The notes beneath the pieces are model-generated. The model saw only the letters and a list, made by a program, of their open reading frames with translations. It ran no database searches and was not told the DNA's origin. A stretch of 64,000 nt of DNA, taken from positions 13,542,447-13,606,446 of the forward strand of contig NC_134030.1 in the NCBI RefSeq assembly GCF_964204645.1, read 5' to 3'. Below are positions 1 to 9,142 of this stretch, in pieces (position 1 is the stretch's first letter; each line of letters opens with the position of its first letter). The translations under genes were made by a program, and so were the position numbers. The stretch is from Tubulanus polymorphus (taxonomy: Eukaryota > Nemertea > Palaeonemertea > Tubulaniformes > Tubulanidae).

Positions 1-551
1 CGGCACACCTTTCTAGAATGTTCTCTACACGTTTGCAATATTATGACTCATATGTCTCGGCGTCATAGTAACAGCTGTAACAGCTGTGAATTTATAGATT
101 TATTCAATAGTTCATTACATGAAATGTATATAGGCTCAAATAGAATCATATGCTAGTATAAACAGCTATGCATTATTTCAATCACACTTTACTAACACTT
201 TTAATGTTTAAAAATCTAACTCATACAAATATGAATATTGAAATAATGTTGTAAATATATCTATATATCTATTCTATAAGAGCTTACACTTTTAAATTGA
301 ATAATCTGTCAATTTAAATGTTATTCATTTATATTTTATTCATGTATATGTGAATATTTTAAGAGTAATAGGGATAATAGGCTTTCAGGTTAAAGGTTGA
401 AGGGGCGTGTGAGTAAAAAATGAAAATAATAATAATTTACAGTTGAATTAGGAGTTTGCGCGACTAATTCAACTGTAAATTATTGTTATTTTCATTTCTT
501 ACGAGCTCGACCGTTCGACCTTTGATCTGAAAGCCTATTATCCCTATTACT
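1..551 (+). mobile_element. Right end of a Polinton (element 0), rest lies upstream of the window
   Basis: The interval ends at 551 with the same tip seen in the other Polintons here (CCCTATTACT), at the end of a 188-bp palindrome. The reverse complement of 300-363 resembles the sequence just inside the element 2 palindrome at 44071-44110, so this is an element end of the same TIR type as element 2. No coding sequence was recognised in 1-363. It is AT-rich and contains small inverted repeats such as AACAGCTGTAACAGCTGT near 70. The next six bases (552-557, GCAGTC) would be its target duplication, which cannot be confirmed because the left end is outside the window. Confidence 0.75.
364..551. 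repeat. Terminal palindrome of Polinton element 0
   Basis: Two near-perfect inverted arms of about 87 bp (364-450 and 465-551) flank a 14-base loop at 451-464 (GGAGTTTGCGCGAC). Both outer tips read AGTAATAGGGATAATAG. The right arm holds the paired GGTCGA-type motif (506-525 on the - strand). The loop is nearly identical to the loop of the element 1 palindromes, although the arms differ. Confidence 0.9.
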
Positions 552-552
552 G

Positions 553-900
553 CAGTCCGCAAGGTTCGTGGGGTTCTTTCGCAGGAGGTTGATAGGCAGA
601 CACGTGTGGTTAGCCACCGACATTCAGACGGTCAGGGCCTATCTTGAGAACCAGGGAGGGACCAGATCGGTTACGCTTACCGACCTTACGAAGGAGATTC
701 TCATCTGGTGTCAGGCCCGAGGGATTCACCTGTCTGTGGTTCACCTGGCGGGCAAGAGGAACTTTGTTGCCGACGCCCTGTCCCGTCAGGATGCGGCCAT
801 TTCTACGGAATGGTCGCTTCATCCAGAGGTGGCAGTTCGAGTAATTGGAATATCAGGGCTTCAGATCAGAGGGCGAGAGGGCGACATACCACTCATCACC
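553..900 (+). pseudogene. DIRS/Ngaro-like retrotransposon RNase H fragment
   Basis: The frame read from about 556 contains the sequence pattern of the RNase H region of DIRS-type tyrosine-recombinase retrotransposons: a WLATDIQTVRAYLENQGGTR stretch, then an HLAGKRNFVADALSR stretch, then TEWSLHP. The N-terminal part is cut off exactly where Polinton element 0 ends (551), so the Polinton probably inserted into, or recombined with, this retroelement. Nothing of the DIRS reverse transcriptase, recombinase or terminal repeats is visible. The region is GC-richer than the Polintons on either side. Downstream, after about 870, it merges into Polinton remnant 0'. Confidence 0.65.
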
Positions 901-919
901 ACAAGTATTTTTTTAATAA

Positions 920-1246
920 ATGGGAAATAGAAAAGCATTCTTAGTGACAATAAATAACAGAATAACACCAGCAAAAAAACAATTTGAAATAAAAAAGTTA
1001 GTCGATGTTACAAAAGAAATTGTACATTAAATATTGAAATTAGAAAAGGTAAAAACTAAATATGGAGATAAAATATCAGCAAATTTAAGTTACTGTAATG
1101 TTAGTACAACGCGAGAATTTAAAGTATTTTTACCTGATAAATGGGTTTCATTGAGTACAGAGGAATTAAAAGATTTAGAAGGATTTAAAATAATCCATCA
1201 TGGAAAAAATGAAGACGGGCAACATGATTTAAAATTTGTTGATTAA
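920..1246 (+). pseudogene. OB-like small Polinton protein (remnant copy)
   Basis: From the ATG at 920 a 108-codon frame runs to a TAA at 1244, with one in-frame TAA near 1028. It aligns with the 117-residue protein that follows the polymerase in elements 1 and 2: the shared core is KYGDK, then a FKVFLPDKW / FRTYLPDRF segment, L-S-x-E-x-L, and a C-terminal GKNEDGQHD / GKNEKGHHE motif. Spacing and pattern (short beta-strand-like segments, a conserved LP-x-R/K-W/F loop) suggest an OB-fold, single-strand-binding-type protein, but this is inference only. Confidence 0.6.
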
Positions 1247-1439
1247 ATAAAAAAATAAATTGATAATAAGATTAATTAAATATTAAGAATCCGAAATAAC
1301 TTATCTGGACAATTTAATTGCTCCGCATAGATAGACAAAAGTAGTGAGATATTTAATTAATTAAAAATGAAATTATTTTTATGCTATTTTTCTAAAATAT
1401 TAATCCATTTTTTGTGAATTTTGGAATTCCGGAAGTACT
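1247..1439. other. Intergenic stretch with a block shared with element 2
   Basis: Bases 1288-1350 match 63540-63612 (- strand) closely: both contain CCGAAATRACTTATCTGGACA and a later ACAAAAGTAGTGAGAT. In element 2 this lies just past the HNH nuclease gene. Here it is at the end of the membrane-protein gene. The second copy carries the 31-bp palindromic insertion and this one does not. No gene was recognised. Confidence 0.6.
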
Positions 1440-1763
1440 TTATTTTATATTAATAGTAGTTTCAGAATTATTGATATCATAAATTTTATTTGATTTTTTA
1501 TACCAACTATATCCAATCAAAATGAATACAATTATAAATCCAGTTGTAAAATATAAATATTTATCAAATATTCTATTATCAGAAGGAGTAGAAATAACAA
1601 TATTTTTACCATTTTTGTTAACATCTTTATTATTTATTTTTTCTTTTATAGCTTTTTTAAATTCTCTTGATTTAATTCCTAATTGCCGAGACCATTCAAT
1701 TTTTTTCCGAGTTCTCGGTTTTTTCTTCACAGTTAATCCTTTCACCTCTTCCACTTCGCTCAT
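1440..1763 (-). CDS. Lysine-rich single-pass membrane protein, Polinton 122-residue family
   Basis: This 107-residue frame is homologous to the 122-residue protein of element 1 and the 131-residue protein of element 2. It has a basic N-terminal half with the pattern KKKPRTRKKIEWSRQLGIKS and many lysines, followed by one hydrophobic segment (about residues 71-88, YLYFTTGFIIVFILIGYSWY) and a short polar tail. Topology suggests a membrane-anchored basic protein; its role in Polintons is unknown. The start overlaps the end of the upstream 204-family gene, as in element 1. The frame is open, although the surrounding remnant is decayed. Confidence 0.65.
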   Translation of the reverse strand: MSEVEEVKGLTVKKKPRTRKKIEWSRQLGIKSREFKKAIKEKINNKDVNKNGKNIVISTPSDNRIFDKYLYFTTGFIIVFILIGYSWYKKSNKIYDINNSETTINIK

Positions 1764-2304
1764 TTATCGTAGAAAGATTTTTACTTTCAATATTTGAAAA
1801 TGTTATAACTCCAGTTGATAATAACGTCATAAATCCACCTAATTGAAATCATAAATATCCAATTCATTTATTTAATTCAGTCATGACTAAATAATCATTT
1901 TTTAAATCAAAACATAATTTATTTTCATCTTGAATTGGTAGCATATATTTACATAATTTACAATAACCTTTTACTACATTTTCTGATATCGCATCATTAA
2001 TTCTAGCTATTCTCGCAGTTTCATAAATCTTTGATAATTTAATAATTTCATCTGATTTCATTGTATCTAATTCATTATAAGTTAAATTTTTACTAATAAA
2101 ACTTTTACATTTCCCAGATGCTTTTAATATTTCTAATTGATGTTTGCAATAAAGATAATATTCATAATTATTGTTTGTAGTAATATCATTTAAAGCACCA
2201 TTATTATCTGCTGTTAATTTTGTTTCTGTTATACCTAAATCATCCAAATTCTTTTCAATTGGAACATCACTATTTTTAGATTTTATTTTCTTTTCACCTC
2301 CCAT
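1758..2304 (-). pseudogene. Polinton 204-residue family protein, broken
   Basis: The frame aligns over its length with the 204-residue protein of element 1: EYYLYCKHQLEILKASGKCK near residue 48, ARIARINDAIS, YCKLC, LKNDYLVMTEL, and a C-terminal hydrophobic segment ending STGVITFSNI. Two in-frame TGA codons interrupt it just after LVMTELNK: one sits where the intact copies have Trp (TGG), the other where they have Ser. The normal stop has also mutated (CGA). Function is unknown. The family is conserved in the Polintons here and its hydrophobic C-terminus suggests membrane association. Confidence 0.65.
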
Positions 2305-2337
2305 TTATATAACAAAAAAATTAATTGTGTTGTTGCA

Positions 2338-2511
2338 ACTAGAATTTAACTAGAATGTAACTAAAAATATACTAGATTAACAAGCAAGTTGAAATATTAT
2401 TGTTTTTATTTATTTCTTGTTGAATTTTATTTTATTTTTGTTTCAACTACCTTTAACTAGAATTCAACTAGAATGTAACTAAAAATATAATAGATTAACA
2501 AGCTAGTTGAA
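2338..2511. repeat. Two direct repeats of about 57 bp in the intergenic region
   Basis: 2338-2391 and 2456-2511 share almost the whole string from AACTAGAAT to AGTTGAA, each rich in CTAG/AACTAG. They lie between the ATPase and the 204-family gene. The equivalent gap next to the ATPase in element 1 (15093-15480) also holds short tandem repeats, but of different sequence. Confidence 0.7.
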
Positions 2512-2512
2512 T

Positions 2513-3114
2513 TTAAATAAATTCATATTTAAATGGGTGTTGTAATCGAAATAGTAATTTTGATCTTTTATTATTTATCGATTTATCCATATATTCATTA
2601 TGTAAACCATGTGGAATAATATCATTTTCCTCAAATGCATTTTTCATCGATTTTCTATTTTTATTGTAGAATAATACTAATAGTTTTCTCTAAAATCTTT
2701 AACAATTGAATTATATTTTTGATTTAAAACCCACGTTGTTATCCCAAAATGTCTTCCAGAGAAAGCTAAATAACATAATTCACTCTCTCTAATTTTTGAA
2801 TCATGTAAATTTGCACAATCATCTATGATAAATAATGTATTTGTTCCTTTATGAATATCAATTGCTTTTTAAATACAATTATCTCAATTTTCTTTAACTG
2901 TTTTAGGATCTAATACAATAAATTTATAATTTCTAGTAATATTTCTATCATAAGTTTGATTAAATTCATACGTTGGACAAAATAATACTATATTATCAAA
3001 ATAGTTTTTATAAACAGTTTCTAATAAATTTAATATAAAATAAGTTTTTCCCAAACTTGTTACTCCAGAAATAAACATATTATGAGGCTCAAATATAAAT
3101 GATTCCTTATTCAT
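2513..3114 (-). pseudogene. A32/FtsK-like DNA-packaging ATPase, broken
   Basis: The first 76 codons read through to a TAA and later codons continue the homology to the intact 203-residue ATPase of element 1. The N-terminus carries FEPHNMFISGVTSLGKTYF, a Walker A P-loop (G-V-T-S-L-G-K-T), and the continuation holds the Walker B region and the SGRHFGITTW stretch. It would pump DNA into capsids in a functional element. The start ATG sits two bases after the integrase stop, as expected for a co-transcribed pair. It is broken by a nonsense change near 2870 and by a frame disruption near 2680. Confidence 0.8.
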
Positions 3115-4010
3115 TTATATATTTTTAATTTTACTCGATAATATCCATTCATTGAATTTATCTGGCCATTCAACCCATTTTACTAAAGAATATTTTTTTT
3201 CTATTAACATTTTTTGTTTTTAATACTTTTTCAATTCTATATTCTTGTTCTAGATTTTCAGTAGTTAAACTTAATTCTTCTTCATAAAAGTACCCATCAA
3301 CTTCTTCACCATCTAAATCTTCTAATTTATAGACACACGGTTTTCTCTAGTAAATTTACGATCGTATCCTTTGTCCAATATATTTTTATACTTAGAAATT
3401 CTAACATTTTGACCAACTTTGAATTTAGGTTCACCAAAATCATCTACAAGAAATGCTCCGTATAAATTATTCCAAACAATTTCAGCATTTTCAGGTTTTC
3501 TAGCATCAACAGATTTCATTCCAATAGAAGAATGATACGAATTATTATAACCTTCTATCATTTTTGGAAAAAGATCAATCCATTTATAAGTATTATTTGC
3601 TGTAAAATATTTCCACATTCTTGTTCTTAATCTTCTATTAAATCGTTCAACAACTGCTGCTTTTTTATCCGATCTTGAAAAATATTCAATATTATGATAA
3701 TCTAAGAGTTCATGAACAGATGAATTATCAAATTCTTTTCCATCACCAAATTGTATTTTTTCTGGCTTTATTTTACCACCTAAAAGAAATTTTCTTAAAA
3801 AAATTGATGTTTGTACAGCATCTTTTCTGTAAAGTGGGAAGCTCCACACATAACGACTAAAAATATCAATTATAATCAATATCCACAAATAATCATTATT
3901 ATCTTTTTTAAGATTTTTCATATCAATTAAATCTCCTTGCCCCTGTTGATCTACATAACTTACCATAGTTTTACGAGTTTTATAAGCGCACAGCAAAGAA
4001 TATTCACAAA
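3115..4010 (-). pseudogene. Polinton integrase with C-terminal chromodomain, 3' part
   Basis: The DDE-type catalytic core is readable: QGQGDLIDMKNL (first Asp), FGDGKEF (second Asp) and VVERFNRRL (Glu). This is followed by the GEPKFKVGQNVRISKYKN region and a C-terminal chromodomain-like segment (YRIEKVLKTK ... YSLVKWVEWPDKFNEW) reached through frameshifts near 3220-3335. Integrases of this type insert Polintons and generate 6-bp target duplications. The N-terminal part of the same gene lies at 6430-6598, separated by a host-repeat insertion. The copy is inactive. Confidence 0.8.
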
Positions 4011-6430
4011 ATATTGTCAAAAAATGTTATTTTTAGTTCGTATTTCTCCGTAGAAACCGATTGGAAGACTGGATTCGAATCCCACAAAAAGCACAGTCCC
4101 TTAGCAACGGGTCGAATTTTTTAGAATAACAAGCGCGCCGGTTTCACAGCATCACTAAGGGTCGAGTCCCGAAGAATAACGCGTGCGCGCGGTCCGCGTG
4201 TTACAAAATGACCGACCCGCCCCACACACAAGAACTGAATAATTAACTAAAAATTTTGCCAATCCTTGGGAGTAAAATGCCGTTCGTTTTTTAACATATC
4301 GTATCTTTTTTTTACTCCCGTTTTTCAAACGTTATTCCCCTTTTCCGTTTCGAATAAAATTCGCTATAAAAGTAATAATCCGTATTTAAAATACCGTTGT
4401 TCCATTAATTCCGTACCCATGCAACCCGTTGATATAAATTTTATTCTCGTGAAATCCATAAAACAATAGTCTCTCAATATGTAATCAACATTCCAAAACT
4501 CCCACGTTGTTTTTTGCAGAAAATGATTTTAAAAATTTAATCACGGGTCCCTTAATTCGCCTGAAGAACTATCATAATTTGGGGTGATAATTTTCTTTGG
4601 TCTCGCCACCGGGTGCCTTCCTTCGGCAAAACCTACATATTTTACAATGTAGAACTAGTGGGAACAAATTGCTTGTGTAAAACATATAAAACCGTTAAAG
4701 CCGTTCGTAGAACATATCTGACGATACAGAAAGATTTATTGTCGTATGAAAGATAAAACAAACAAGGCTTTCAATTTGTAATTAACACTCCCAAAGCATG
4801 TTTTTTTTCGCAAAGAATTCCTTTTCTATATTTGATCACGGCGAATCTTCGCTCATAGATCTTCGATCTCTTGGGTGATTTTCTTTGGCCACAGACCACG
4901 CCGAACACAGGTGCCCCCGCGAAACCTATGTTTTTTTACAATGTAGAATTCTATATGAGTTGGGAAGGGCACTCGCCTCTATTTATTTATTCATTAAAAC
5001 TTAAGACTGGCTGTGCGCTTCATCAAGTTTCGACTTAGACATATTAAGCGCACAGCGAGCGCAGAAGGCGCGAGCTGGAAGCTCCTTAAGTTAATCTCGC
5101 GTATGAGGCAAATTCAAATTTTCTATATTTCTCCATACCGTCCTCAAAAAATGTAGTTTACATCCGGGACACATGGGCATTGGCTAAATCGTGGCAACAA
5201 AAATGACGGTCACGGACGGACTTTCGTCGAGACTTCCTGGCCGCGACGAGCGGGCAGTTTAAATACGTGAATGAAGGATAATCAAAATGATTTTGTGTAA
5301 TTTGTAGAATATTTACAAAGAATATTCACAAAATATTGTCAAAAATGTTATTGTCAGTTCGTATTTCTCCGTAGAAACCGATTGGAAGACTGGATTCGAA
5401 TCCCACAAAAAGCCACAGTCCCTAGCAACGGGTCGAATTTTTTAGAATAACAAGCGCGCCGGTTTCACAGCTTCACTAAGGGTAGAGTCCCGGAGAATAA
5501 GGTGCGCGCGCGGTCTGCGCGTTACAAAATGACCGTCCCGCCCCATACAAGTACTGAATAATTAACTCAAAATTTTGCCTATCCCTGGGAGTAAAATGCC
5601 GCGTTTTTGTAACATATCTTATATTAATGTGTCTTTTACTCCCTTGACACATTATTCCCCTTTTCCGTTTCGAGTAAAATTCGTATACGCTATAATCCGT
5701 ATTTAAAATGCCGTTTTTCCATTAATTCCGTACCAATGCAACCCGTTGTAATACTTAGGAGAAATCTTTAGTGTAAAACATATAAAACTATTGAAGCCAT
5801 GAGATTTAATGTAGAAATCTGACTTTTTTTAACTCAAGAAAAATCCATTCTCGTGTAATCGATAAAACAATAGGCTCTCAATATGTAATCAACGTTCCCA
5901 AACTCCCACGTTGTTTTTCGCAGAAAATGATTTAAAAAAAAATTTCATCACGGGTCCCTTAATTCGCTCGAAGGTCTATCATATTTTGGGTGATTTTCTT
6001 TGGTCACGCCACCGGGTGCCTTCCTTCAGCAAAACCTACATTTTTTACAATGTAGAACTTTAAAACAAATTTCTTGTGTAAAACATAAACTGTTAAAGCC
6101 GTTCGTAGAACATATCTGACGATACAGAAAGATTTATTGTCGTATGAAAGATAAAACAAGCAAGGCTTTCAATTTGTAATCAACTCTCCCAAAGCATGTT
6201 TTTTTCGCAAAAAGGAATTCGAATGTATTTGATCACGGCGAATCTTCGCTCGAATAGATCTTCGACATCTTGGGTGATTTTCTTTGGCCACGGCACACCG
6301 AACACGTGCACCCGCAAAACCTATGTTTTTACAACGTAGAATTCTATATAAATTGCCGAAAGGCCACTCGCCTTTATTTAATTCATTAAAACTCTGGCTG
6401 CGCGCTTCACCAAGTTTCGACTTTGACATA
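4003..6430. repeat. Host interspersed repeat, about 1.1-kb unit present as a tandem dimer inside the integrase gene
   Basis: Two related units (about 4003-5035 and 5322-6430) begin with GAATATTCACAAAATATTGTC and end with a GCTTCACCAAGTTTCGACTT block followed by TATTA. A shorter internally deleted copy is at 31312-31787, and the same end sequence recurs at 30966. They contain a tRNA-like TTCGAATCC box (4074, 5395, 31384) but no recognisable complete tRNA. No protein gene was seen. The insertion splits Polinton integrase codons on both sides. The family is unidentified. Confidence 0.6.
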
Positions 6431-6602
6431 TTATCTTTATGTTTAACTAAATTTTGTGGGATTATCTTATCTAATTTATCTTGTTTTACTTGACGCCATA
6501 TATGTTTGGTAGAAGAATAAGCAACCGAACTCTCAGGGTTATAATATAAATTTCTTAAATAATGTTCTTAAGTATTTCGAGTTTTTTCATCCCCCATTTA
6601 TA
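6430..6602 (-). pseudogene. Polinton integrase, N-terminal fragment
   Basis: From the ATG at 6598 the protein begins with a stretch like the start of the intact integrases: YNPESSVAYSSTKHIWRQVK corresponds to YNPESEASYSNVSELWNKIK of element 1. Homology stops at the host repeat near 6430. A near-identical second copy is at 31788-31947, so this piece and its host flank were duplicated together after insertion. Confidence 0.75.
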
Positions 6603-7519
6603 GACGGATGCCGGGCGCCGCAGGACGTCCCTTTGGTAAACGCGTAGCCTATATGTGGATACTACGAAGTGTCTTTTTAACCGAATCTGACTTACTGACA
6701 AAGTCAGAATAAAATGACGTCAGAGTACGTCCGGTTTGACGTTCATGGGGAACTCGGAAGTAGAATTACGTCACGCTAAAATCCGGCAGCCAATTAACTA
6801 AAATAAGGAAACTTATGGATCGGGTTATTTCAGAATTTATTTATTTCATGAAATTTTGAACAAGATTGGGTCGATGAATAGTTTAACAATGAACCGCGTT
6901 GATCGAACGTGTTCGAAAAGCTGAGATTCCCTTAGCAACAGGAGCGAATTCATAATAAACAAACCACGCGCCGGGCCCTGGTTCGGCAGCCATCGCAGGT
7001 TCGAATCCCGGAGAATTACGCTCTCGCGCGCGCGTGCGACAGTCAACCCCAGCCGTAGTCAGTAACCTGTCTGTGGTTTAGTTTCACGATCGGATATTTT
7101 CACAAACCAGTCAGGAATGGGAAAGTCATTTTTGTATGCAATCTTAGTCAGCCAATTTGACTGACGAGTAATTTGCCTGGCATTTCATTGTCCTTTAAGA
7201 TATCCGTCTAATTTTTGTTGTAATCGACGCACAACAGATTCGTAGTTTGTCTGATACCTATAACACCTCACCTGACGATCTTAATCCATGTGCAAATCGG
7301 CCGTTAAGTGAGAGTAAATTCCGTCGAGTCAACAGCTGCCATTTTGAAAATTACTGGATGGTGCTGGCACCTGTGGAATTTGGCCAGGACAACAGCACAA
7401 ACTTACGAAGCGAAACGACGAAATTGAAAAAATTAAGAAATCAACACTAAATATAGCTGCAAAGCAGCGATAACGGGTTTTCTGGATGCATGTGATCGAA
7501 AGGAAAAATTAATTACCGG

Positions 7520-7932
7520 AGGCGCTTTTACGAATTTCAAACTGAATCTTTGTAAATCGATTTAAGTTTCACGTTTACGGCACGCGGTTTAGTGAATCGG
7601 ATTTGGTAAATCAACTCGTTTATGGACGCGGTTTAGTAAACTGATTTATTAAATCGACTAACTTGCTCGGCGAGCAAGTTAGTGGCAATTTAGTCAGTGA
7701 AATCCAACATGGCGTCCTCTTCGACCGCGGGCTTGAGACATCTATCGCAGACAATCATCTATCAATAATTCGGTCACCATTGACGCCCATTTTCTTTCGA
7801 ATCGCGACCTTCAAATTGATAAATTGATTCGACTCATTTACGAAAAACGATTCGATTTACTAAATCTTTCGGTTTCCGACATCGAATCGGATTTAGCTAA
7901 ACCGAATCAGATTCAATTTCGTAAAAGAGCCT
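7520..7932. mobile_element. MITE, 413 bp, with 15-bp terminal inverted repeats and CGG target duplication
   Basis: The ends read AGGCGCTTTTACGAA and, in reverse complement, AGGCTCTTTTACGAA. Direct CGG triplets flank it (7517-7519, 7933-7935). The paralogous locus at 30190 lacks the whole segment and has a single CGG, giving a clean empty site. It has no coding capacity, and its interior is rich in AAATCGATTTA-like inverted motifs. A 3-bp duplication and short TIRs fit a Harbinger-like or similar DNA transposon derivative, but the superfamily cannot be fixed from this. Confidence 0.85.
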
Positions 7933-8079
7933 CGGGTATTCGATGGAAAAAATAAAATGAGATGATTTGGATATTATCGGAGCAATCCTCTTTTTGGTTG
8001 AATGGTCTAACCCCAGTATAGTCCCCCGTGATTTGGAAATTCTCGGAGCCCTCCTTTATTTACTTACTAAATGACGTCA

Positions 8080-8316
8080 CAAACTGTTATTTCGCCGGTG
8101 CTTGTTGTCTAACAATTCAATTCAATTCTTTATTTACAGTAACCTAATAAGTAATTTTAAGTTTCAAATAGGATTGAAAGTACATTCAGACAATCTGTTG
8201 GTTCAGAGAGACCGTTATTACAGTATCAATTTATACATTTCGTTTCGAAGCTGTCAGTTGCCGAATATGAATGAAGATGAATTTTATTTGATGAAATCGG
8301 CGGAAAATATATAATA
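8080..8316. repeat. Dispersed host repeat unit, copy 1 of 3
   Basis: A unit starting near TGACGTCA and ending in AAAATATATAATA occurs here, at 29870-30115 and at 30326-30572 with only a few differences. Downstream of copies 1 and 2 is the same hairpin GCTGCAAAGCAGCGATAACG. The 70-codon frame it contains is conserved between copies but shows no protein features, so I treat it as repeat sequence. The A/T-rich microsatellite-like tail would fit a retroposed element. Confidence 0.6.
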
Positions 8317-8477
8317 AATATAGCTGCAAAGCAGCGATAACGGGTTTTCTGAGCAGGCGTGCTACTCATAATTTGAAAAGTGGATAATAGAAATATATCA
8401 ATACGGGATACGCATTTGATGTGTCAAGTCACACCAATGCGGTTTAACATAACATAATTCATAGTTATAGTCAAATT

Positions 8478-8483
8478 GGGGGT
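8478..8483. repeat. Target site duplication of element 1, left copy (GGGGGT)
   Basis: The six bases immediately before the element tip AGTAATAGGG are GGGGGT. The identical six bases follow the right tip at 28847-28852. A 6-bp duplication is the known signature of Polinton integration. Confidence 0.95.
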
Positions 8484-8678
8484 AGTAATAGGGGTTTTAG
8501 TTGTTTCATACCAAAGGTCGAGAGGTCGAGAAATTTTCCAAATGTGAAAATAACAATAATTTCTACTTGAATTAGTCGCGTACACTCCTAATTCAAGTAG
8601 AAATTATTATTATTTTAACATTTGGAAAATTTATCAACCTCTCAACCTTTCATATGAAACAACTAAACCCCTATTACT
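8484..8678. repeat. Terminal palindrome, left end of element 1
   Basis: The arms 8484-8574 and 8589-8678 are inverted copies with a few mismatches. The loop 8575-8588 reads GTCGCGTACACTCC. Both ends carry AGTAATAGGGG. The outer arm has AAAGGTCGAGAGGTCGAG (8514-8531), the paired GGTCGA motif. Confidence 0.9.
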
Positions 8679-8775
8679 CTATCTAATCACAAGTCTCATA
8701 ATTTACAAGCCTCAACACGTTGAGTATTGCGTATTACATGTTGATTCTAGAACCACCCATCTAGAAAACTACATT

Positions 8776-9108
8776 AGCCAATCACAGTTGAGTATTACTC
8801 TAGCCAATCACAGTTGAGTATTACTCTAGCCAATCACAGTTGAGTATTTCCAGCCAATCACAGTTGGGTATTACACTATCCAATCACAGTTGAGTATTAC
8901 TCTATCCAATTACAGTTGAGTATTACTCTATCCAATCACAGTTGAGTATTCCCTATTACACTAGCCAATCACAAGCCTCATAATTTACAAGTCTCAACAC
9001 GCAGCTGGGTTTTCCCCACTGTTGAGTAGTATAAATAGGCGGGACTCACGCGTGGTGGGACTCACACGTGGCGGGACGCGTTGAGAGGTAAGTGTTGAGA
9101 GGTAAGTG
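8776..9108 (+). promoter_or_regulatory. Promoter region in left TIR: eight CCAAT boxes, TATA box, splice-donor-like sites
   Basis: Eight CCAAT(C/T)ACA boxes are spaced mostly 26-27 bp apart between 8778 and 8970, in tandem units of CCAATCACAGTTGAGTATTA type. A TATAAATA box is at 9030-9037, 106 bp before the HNH start codon. Two GGTAAGTG sequences (9087, 9101) match the eukaryotic 5' splice-site consensus. CCAAT arrays are the binding site of host NF-Y. I infer host RNA polymerase II transcription inward from the repeat. Whether the donors are used is unknown, as no obvious acceptor was found. Confidence 0.7.
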
Positions 9109-9142
9109 TTATGTTCAATTTAGTAAAAAATACATATAATAA

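Larger units (their letters stand above)
905..6602 (-). mobile_element. Decayed Polinton remnant (element 0'), split by a host-repeat insertion at about 4003-6430
   Basis: Remnants of an OB-like protein (+ strand), a short lysine-rich membrane protein, the 204-residue family protein, packaging ATPase and integrase (all - strand) lie together. Reading the - strand, the order is integrase, ATPase, 204-family, membrane protein. In element 1 it is 204-family, membrane protein, integrase, ATPase. Sequence divergence from elements 1 and 2 is clearly greater than between those two, so this is an older or different lineage. No polymerase or capsid gene is left, and no terminal repeats were found. Confidence 0.8.
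6603..8477. other. Host repeat region without recognised genes
   Basis: 6603-7450 is nearly identical to 31952-32790 on the other side of element 1, in the same orientation. It includes a TTCGAATCCCGG box near 7003. It also contains a short hairpin (GCTGCAAAGCAGC near 7454 and again at 8325), the MITE at 7520-7932, and a repeat unit at 8080-8316 that recurs twice at 29870-30580. No coding sequence could be supported. Confidence 0.5.
8484..9121 (+). repeat. Left terminal inverted repeat of element 1
   Basis: It matches 28236-28846 in reverse complement, differing mainly in the number of CCAAT repeats and in a duplicated TTGAGAGGTAAGTG unit. It holds, from the tip inward, the 195-bp palindrome, an array of CCAAT boxes, a TATA box and splice-donor-like GGTAAGTG, and runs up to just before the HNH gene. 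Confidence 0.95.

Noticed and set aside
1800-1870. TGA in place of Trp as a sign of an alternative genetic code
   Set aside because: Other in-frame TGA, TAA and TAG codons in these genes replace Arg, Ser, Lys, Glu and Tyr codons, so ordinary mutational decay explains them.
6960-7030. tRNA gene suggested by GGTTCGAATCC
   Set aside because: No matching acceptor stem, D arm or anticodon arm could be arranged; the same box recurs in dispersed repeats (4074, 5395, 13107, 31384), so it is at most a tRNA-derived repeat.
8776-8970. Regularly spaced repeats resembling a CRISPR array
   Set aside because: Units are contiguous tandem copies of a CCAAT-containing sequence without unique spacers, and the context is a eukaryotic transposon TIR.
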